Assembly: GCA_023238725.1 (NCBI GenBank)
Contig: CM041550.1
Location: 3,729,044 to 3,793,043, forward strand
Direction of reading: 5' to 3'
DNA length: 64,000 nt
DNA from: Scortum barcoo
Lineage: Eukaryota; Chordata; Actinopteri; Centrarchiformes; Terapontidae
Shown here one piece after another: positions 56,552 to 64,000 of this stretch (positions within the stretch are counted from its first letter, which is position 1; each line of letters opens with the position of its first letter). Below the pieces are notes generated by a model. The model saw only the letters and a program-made list of their open reading frames with translations. It was not told where the DNA came from and made no database searches. The position numbers were made by a program, and so were the translations under genes.

Positions 56552-57443
56552 CGTAAACGTTTTTCTCTCCATCTCATAATTATTCAGTTGACCTACATTA
56601 CAGAGCTGCTAAAATTAGCCTCTGCCCAGGAAAGATCCCGCTGCCTTTGAAGTCATAAAGAAATGTGTCCCTCCTGAGCCGCCATAGGCTCAAAACAGAG
56701 CGAAGCCATGAGACTTAGGGTAATATAGAGGCAGCAGAAGTGGGCCAGCAATGTGTGTGTGTTAGTGTGTGTGTGTGTGTGAGACTGAGAAAGTGTGTGA
56801 GTGGGTTGTATTTATTGCTGAGGCGGTGGTACACTGACACAGATATATATGCACAACTACACACACACTACTGCATTAAAAAAAACAACAACCTCACATA
56901 CGTTAACACACACAAACAGCTGTGCATGATTGTGATAATTACACCCTCAGCCCAGCCCTAAGTGCTGTGCAGGAATTAGACTGGCCCCTTCGCTCATAAT
57001 CTGGGCCCCATCGTGGCTCCGCCCCCTCTAATCAGGCACCACAAATTAAAAATAAAAATCAGCAGCTCAGAGCACTTCATGCCACCAGAAACCCTGCAAG
57101 GCGATGAGACGGGTTATCTTGGCTTTCACGGGGTAAAAGCTGGAAAAGCCTCCAAGATAAATGAATCCTAAAAGTCGAACATTAATCGGACTACGTTTGC
57201 TTGATTTGGACTCACCGGGCCCAAACTGGAGCCAGTATTGTGTCGTTACTAAAAATCCAAATTTGCCAAAAACAAAAGTGCATCAGTGGGGAAAATAAGT
57301 TGATAATTCAGGGATGTTTTCGATACCAAACTGTAAGCTTTAAGAGAAAACCTCCTGTGGACCCCCCTGAGGTTTAGGAAGATATTACTTCTCCAGCACG
57401 AAGACGGCCAAAGACTCCAAACGTGACAGCCCATTGCCAGCCA

Positions 57444-57446
<3 letters not shown>

Positions 57447-57499
<53 letters not shown>
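57447..57499. repeat. (TG)26 microsatellite
   Basis: The longest pure dinucleotide tract in the window, about 53 bases. Confidence 0.95.
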
Positions 57500-57500
<1 letters not shown>

Positions 57501-60500
57501 TGCTACAGGGAATCACCCGCTCTCTCTGCACCAAAGAAGATTATCTCCGCAGATCTGGCACATTCCTCCGACATCCAATCAAACCGCCTCATCTGCTTTA
57601 TCATCCAATCAAGTCGTGACATTGCAGATCCAATCAGAATAAAGCCTCCTTACTTACCCTCTGTCTAATGCCCCCACACACACACACACACAGATAAATA
57701 AAAATTTGCCCTCAGCCATTAAGGAGCCTACAGTTTTAGCTTAAGAGCAGCAGACTCTGACTAACATAACGTCATAACGGTACATCCAACCAAGGACGTT
57801 GGTTTCTGAGCTGCAGCTGGCTGAGCTCCAGACACTCGTTACCAAACAGAACGAACCGACTAACGTTTAACGACGTCCGCTGCAAACTACACACTGAACC
57901 TGAAGAAGAGAAAATCACTGGTGTCCAGCATGCTGCGTCTGACAGTAAAGCAAAGTTACGCCTCCCTTTAGGCCAGGTGATGCAGTTCAGACAGGAAATA
58001 AAAGGCGTCATGGAGTTAAGGTTTCTCATTACAGGAAAGAGAAGTAGTGCATCATGTTTCTGTCTAATAACAAACTTCATGCATGTTTCAAACAGATGTT
58101 AACAAGATAAAGCTGATTATAACATGTAACCTAGTTTGTCTTTTGAGCACAAAATATGAGCAAAACTATGAGCAAAACATTGAAACTTTCCCAAAATCTA
58201 TCCAGTATCGATCTTTGGCTTGCTTTCCTTTTGTTTATCGGGTGGAAATGTGCAACATGAACGCAGCTTCTCGAATAAAAAGACGACGTGTTTCGTTTCT
58301 CTTTAGAGGACGAGCGTTTTTAGATGGTTTCGCAGGAACACGTCAGTCACGTCAATCCTGCTCAGTGGATTTCAGCAAATAAAAGCAGACACAGAAGTGT
58401 TGGCTGTCACACTTACCTGTACTGAGTTTGAAACATGAGTAAGTAATCCTTCAGATCGTCACTGCTGTTATTGTCACCCAAAACATTTCATCAAAAGCAC
58501 ACAGTGTTGTTGAAGCGGTCTCAAAGCTCGATCACACAGGATGCATGTTAGCAGTAAAGGGTGACGTTCTTTAGTCGTTTGCTATTTGACTGTATTTGTG
58601 CATATATGTACAATAAACACAGAGGATGAGTTGGGCCTTTGTGATTTAATATGTTAAGGCAGCAGTGCTCTCCAAACAAATTTAAGTTTGCTGTGTTCTC
58701 GTGGGCAAAATGACTGAATGCAGTGACGCAGAACTTTTTAAAAGACTTTCTTCTTCAGTGAGCAGCGACTCCTGTGTGATCGTATCTCTGTAAGACTCTT
58801 CAGTCCGGTCAGCCGATGGTATGTAATCACAATGAAACTGTCACAAATCACACACAGTACACAACGTCAGGTACAGTTTGCTTCACTCATGCCTTTTCAT
58901 GTTCTTAAACAAAGCAAACTGTCATGCTTCGTAGAAAAAATGTCCTTCTGAACCTTTTTTTGGCTGCAGATATGACTTAAAGCAAATCAGCTTTGTCATC
59001 ACTGCATCAAACAAAAACCAAAGAGCTGCTGTGCGAGATGCAGAAACAGCAGCATGTAGTGACTCATGCCTTTGCTTAAACACAGAAGATCTTCTCACCA
59101 CGAAGGGACACCTGATGTCCTGTAATGTCCAGAATTCACAAAGCTTTACAGAACAAGGGCTCCAACACAGTGAGAGCGATAACTAAACTAACATTTGATC
59201 ATTAGCTTGTGTTCAGACTTTGTCCGAATGTTCATTTTTACATTTAATGAAAATACATGTTTGGTCTTTAGACTCTTTTGGATCTTTGACTCTAGTCCAG
59301 TGACAAAAATGAGACATTTCACACTGTATAGTTCAAAATAGCTTAAAATAATGAACTTCTCATAAGAATACTTACAGCTACTCTGATCCCTCAAACAAGG
59401 CTGGTAAAGTTAAAAAAGTTAGTTATGACTCTCTCTTCATAAATATAAAACTCTGTATTTTATATTCATCTACTTTTTCTGCAAGATGTGCAAGTTAAAG
59501 GTGCACAGCAAAGGTTTGTATATTCTCCATGTCAAGAATAATGTGATCGTTTGTGCACAAAGAACCTTTCCAGAGACAATTTTTATTTTTTGACGTTGCT
59601 CATGCATGAAAATCAAGTCTCTGTTCAGTCATTTGAAACTATTTTAAACATGCATCTGATGTTTCCAGCACATCTGCAGACACAATCCACAGCAGGACAA
59701 AGAAAATGAACACAGGTTAGTTGTTGTGATCAGTTAAACTTGATGCTCAGTATGCTGGTGCAGCTAAATGACCACAATAATAAGAGTAAAAATAAGTTGT
59801 ATTACAGCCTCTGTAAAGCTTTGGGATTATACAGGACGTCTACACCAACACACACAAACTGCCCCCCCCCCTTTTCAATACTACTGAGGAGGAGATGGTG
59901 AAAGAGGGAGGTGGAAGGAAAAGAGGTTAACGTGCTCCTGGTGCAGTGTCCCGAGTGAAACAACAAGCACGCTCCTTTACTCTCATGCACAAAGGGGGCG
60001 GGACAGGAAGCTGCCATGCAAAAGGAGAGGGGGGCGTGCAGTCGTGGATGGGGGTGTCACCTTGGTCAGCAGGTGGGAGGGTTTTCCTGCTATGTTTCTC
60101 AGAATCAGAGAGGTTTCCCTGTCCAGATAGGAGTGCTTTAAAGAGAGAGAGACAGAGAGAGTCCCGGTGAATTAATCTGCCATTTGATTGGCTGGAAGTG
60201 GCGTTTTTTTTTTGTTCGTTTTTTTAGCAGAAAGCTGTGTGGTGAAGCAGAAATCAAAGAAGTGGTCAGAGCTGGAAACCTGTGAAGGAGAACCGTCAAC
60301 ATGATAAACAGATTAATGCTAAAGGTACGCTGGGATGGAAAGGAAACATCAAGACACACATTAACCAGCATCATATAAAGAAACCAAAATTATTTTGTGA
60401 TGAAGTGAAACTTCATGTGAGCTCTCTTTTCTTCTACCTGTCCAGTCTACTCACACTCGCTCTTTTAAAACCCGAACTTTGCTGCTATCTGCAAATTCAA

Positions 60501-61562
60501 TTCATCAATTATGGATCCAGAAAAACAGTAATTTTAATGAAAGTTTGGAGGAACCTGGGAGGAGCTGAGCTGGTAAATATACAGCAGACTGAAACTCCCA
60601 TCGAGCAAACGCCTTCCCAAACATGCCACTTTTTAAATTCACGCTGAGGTTTCTGTTGTGTTTCTATACTCGAGACTACAAACTAAAAAGTGGACCGGAG
60701 CCCTGTTAACATTTCTTTGGGAAATAAAGGTTAAATAATTCAAACAGACGTAAGCGTGCAGTCGCTGCAGCTTCAGGGCTGACTGGTCGGAGAAAAGAGG
60801 GCGACACACACACGATTTTAACTCCAGGCCAGCAGGATACCAGACGGATTTCAATTCATTATTTATTTGCTAAATTATGCACTATATACCTCGTATTTAC
60901 TGACTTTGTGAATTCCACTGACATGAGTCGGATCTCAGTAAGCTTTTTTATAATCCTGCGTACAAGCACGTGCAGCAGTTCCTCCTGAGTAGACTACATT
61001 TTTTATTTACTATAAAGCCACGCTGCCCTTTTTTTCACTGGAGTAAAGGAAACAGAGGAACGTGAGGCCGTCTGTGGTCAGCAGGGCGGCAAAGAGTCCG
61101 AAATATTTTTCCTTCAGTTGTGTAAAAACCGTGGACCAGTTCCAGTTTGCTTTTCTGATCTGATACGTTTGATACTCACATGTATTTCACAGAAATTTTG
61201 CTTTGGAATAAAAATATTTACTTCCCCTAAAGACATAAGGGATTTAATTGTTTGTTTAATATGTTAGATTTGTTAATTTGATCTCATTTTTTGTTCTTTC
61301 AAGAAATAAATCTTATAAATATGATTTACCGTTAATTAAATAAATCCATTAAAACAAGTGTACATTTTCATTTCAGACACTCAAATACTCCCACTGTTCT
61401 TATCTTTAATAATCATGTGTGTGTGTGTGTTTCAATCACTAGAAACCATTTTATAGAAAGCATTAGTTCTCTCTTGATAACCACAGAATAAAAAATAATA
61501 TTTAGGTCAAACACTAATACAAATACACATACAAACACAGCTGTTCCCTTTGACCAACAACA

Positions 61563-61565
<3 letters not shown>

Positions 61566-61593
<28 letters not shown>

Positions 61594-61594
61594 T
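61566..61594. repeat. (TG)14 microsatellite
   Basis: A pure TG tract of about 29 bases in the non-coding right end of the window. Confidence 0.95.
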
Positions 61595-64000
61595 GATCCC
61601 CTGTAATCACAGAGCTGCTATACACTACATAAGAAGACTCTGTCAGTGTTTTATCTTCCTGCTTAACACACACTTTAGGTTTTTGCTTCTTTCTCAGGTT
61701 GTAATATTAAATATCCTCTGCGATCAGAACAGTCTAATTCGGTACTTCAGTAACTTTACGTCAACATGTTTGCAGATTTTAATGATTACTGTGGGTTTTA
61801 AGAGCTTGTTCCAGCTAAAAAAATGCTGCAATATTGTTTGTAATTTCTCTACAAAACTACAAATGACGTGGCTGTGCATGTGGGCTACACTTTCATTTTT
61901 TTATTTTATTTCATTTTTCATTTTTGCCAATATGCAATAACACAGCAGAGTTGTTTCAGGAAATGAAGAGGTACGACCTGCAACAACACACTCAGACAGG
62001 GGACGTTGTGATTTTTATGATGAACTTCTTGAACCAAACTCATTTTGTTTGTTCGATCAGTGTTGTAAAATACAAAAATGGCCTGATGAGCTTTTTCCTG
62101 CTGTCTACCTTCGTTACTCTACCTCCTCTACACAACAGAAGATTTCATCATGTCATTCATCACGCTGTAATCGGTACGGTGGTTCCTTATGACAAAAAAT
62201 CTGAACCATCATGCAGAATGAGGCCTGTTTGCTCGCCCAAGTATCTTAAAACTATTCGTTTTATTTGCCGCCTGCTCGTCCCACCGCAGCTTTCAGAGGT
62301 TTCTTTGCACAAGTAACTGACAAAGATGTCGTCTAGCAGTAAACCTCCTCAGGCGCGTTGCCGAGACGAGTCCAGATGGACGAGTAATTGTTTAAATTTT
62401 AAACTGCACCTTGACCTTTTTAAAGCCCAAAGACAAACATGTCAGTAAGCTCGTGTTGTTGCTCCTCCTCTCTGCATTGGCAAAGGATATCGTGTGCTAA
62501 GCTACAAATGTACCGATACTCAACTTAACCTCGTTCCTCCAAACAGTTCAGTGGGTTTATTGCATCCTAACGTTTCGGTTGTTTTTGCTGCCTTTAACGG
62601 ACTCCGAGCGAGCGTGTAAATCAGAGAAAGACTCTGTGATTCAAACCGCAGCAGTCCCAGTTTCTAATGAGCTGGACTCACGGGAGCAGCGCTCAGGGCA
62701 CAAACACTACAGCACATCGCCTCCTCTAATCCCTCTCTCTTTTTGTTTCCTCTCTCCTCCTCCTCTTCCCTTGATTTCTACTCCTCCTCGCTTTTTTCTT
62801 CTCTTTTCTCTGTGTTTGTCCTTTAGTTTCCATCATCGCCTTGTTCCTTTATCATCTTCAGACATTTGCTGACTCACTCTGGCCTCTCGTCTCATTATTC
62901 TAATTTTATTCACTCCTTCAGACCTTTTCTCTCCTTTTGCTCTCTCTTTCCTCTCTTTCCTCTCTCTCTCTGGCTGGTCTCTGTAGTATTTGAGTGTGCA
63001 CTGGATGAATTGGAGCAGTAACCCAGTTTCCTTCTTGCTGAACAGGGTCTGTGTTTGCAGCTCATCGGGTTTGTTTTTTCAACTGAACAAGGCACCAAAA
63101 TTAACACAGTTTGGTGTTAAAGTTCCTCATCAGCCACCAGTGTTAGAAACAGAAGAGGTAAAAAAGCTTAACAAAAGTCTTGTGAAATGCAAATGCACGG
63201 TGAAAAATAACCTCTGTAACTGTTACACGCTCTTTTTTGGGGGGATTTTATCCTGCTCGTATTTTGCTGCCACAGCTGTGAATTGTTCATATCAGACTGT
63301 GTAGGTGTTTGAAGGAAGAGCATGACCAGGCTTTTCTTCTCAGTGTATTCTAGGACAAAAGAGAGATGCGGTTTTGATTTCAAAAGAAGCGAAGACGCAG
63401 CCCGGAGCAGCAGAAACTGTCAGCAGCAGGAGAAAAAGCCGAAACACAAACCAACCACTGCTGCAGCGAAACCTCAAACAACCTGCACCGTGAAATACAG
63501 GCAGACTGTAAGAGAAGGCCTGATGCTAAATTTTCATCACTGATTTACATATAAAGAGTAGTAATATGGCTGAAAAAATAGACTTTGGTTTGAGAATATA
63601 TCTCTTAAAACTGCAAATAGTCTATATACAAAAGTTGTATTAAACAGGTAATACTGTAAATCTTTAAAATGTTGGCAAGCTGCTTTCATGGTGTCACTTG
63701 ATGATAAAGCTTTAAATCCAGACTGGTTTGAAGATGTCTGCACTGAAATACAACAACTACGATGAGCTGAACTTTGGTGACAGGCGGTAAAGTGAAAGTG
63801 ATGTAAAGCATATGGGCTTTTTCCATTCTTACCCCTTTGAAACACATCACATACGCTGAAAAATGGTGCTATAATTTAAAGGCAATTATCAGCTGAAGCA
63901 CATGATGTCATCACAAACTGCAGCATAATCTGAGTGAGTGGAGAGATTTTAAGTTTTCATAGTGATAAACACACTGTCAGTCATCGTGGAGTTATTCAGC

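Larger units (their letters stand above)
54400..64000. other. Non-coding region upstream of the visible raph1 exons
   Basis: Nearly 10 kb in which no convincing exon was found on either strand. It holds a long (TG)n at 57,447-57,499, further CA/TG tracts (56,755-56,780, 57,673-57,692, 61,566-61,594), a perfect hairpin at 56,510-56,551, and GC-moderate unique-looking sequence at 56,930-57,260. It is probably 5' intron of raph1 or upstream DNA. The N-terminal raph1 exons may lie beyond the window's right end. Confidence 0.5.

Overview
The window is nuclear DNA from a ray-finned fish, probably a percomorph teleost. It has spliced vertebrate genes with GT-AG introns of about 0.1-4 kb, very many (CA)n/(TG)n microsatellites, and tails of typical teleost interspersed repeats, including one ending in GATG repeats. 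No prokaryotic gene structure, CRISPR array, rRNA or tRNA was seen.

Layout. (1) 219-6023, plus strand: the 3' part of tnfaip6 (TSG-6), with the end of its Link module, its CUB domain and a short C-terminus. (2) About 6.9-27.7 kb, plus strand: a complete rif1 gene. It has a GC-rich promoter with E2F-type sites, two non-coding 5' exons and 34 coding exons, including a 3.2-kb exon for the disordered SQ-rich region, and ends in the PP1-docking motifs and the conserved C-terminal domain. (3) About 28.8-33.9 kb, plus strand: a compact collagen gene of 14 coding exons (about 309 residues) with the architecture of ColQ, the collagen tail of acetylcholinesterase, but without ColQ's C-terminal cysteine-rich domain. 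(4) 34-39.7 kb: no gene recognised. (5) 39,756-52,568, minus strand: raph1 (lamellipodin) from just before its RA domain through the PH domain to the Ena/VASP-binding proline-rich tail. Its N-terminal exons were not found and may lie beyond the window. (6) 53-64 kb: a CpG-rich patch near 53.7 kb, then non-coding sequence, probably raph1 5' intron or upstream DNA.

Functions. The genes are not a pathway. tnfaip6 and rif1 are also neighbours in mammals, so their adjacency is conserved synteny. TSG-6 remodels hyaluronan matrix, Rif1 controls replication timing and DNA-break repair with PP1, the ColQ-like protein may tether a cholinesterase to matrix, and lamellipodin links Ras/phosphoinositide signals to actin.

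Most notable. The short ColQ-like collagen. The CA/TG repeats set around at least six raph1 exons. A raph1 exon whose conserved middle is read in the wrong frame yet whose ends stay in phase. Beside it, a collapsed tandem copy of the same locus. One-base frame breaks in the first coding exon of rif1 and the last exon of raph1, both possibly assembly errors.
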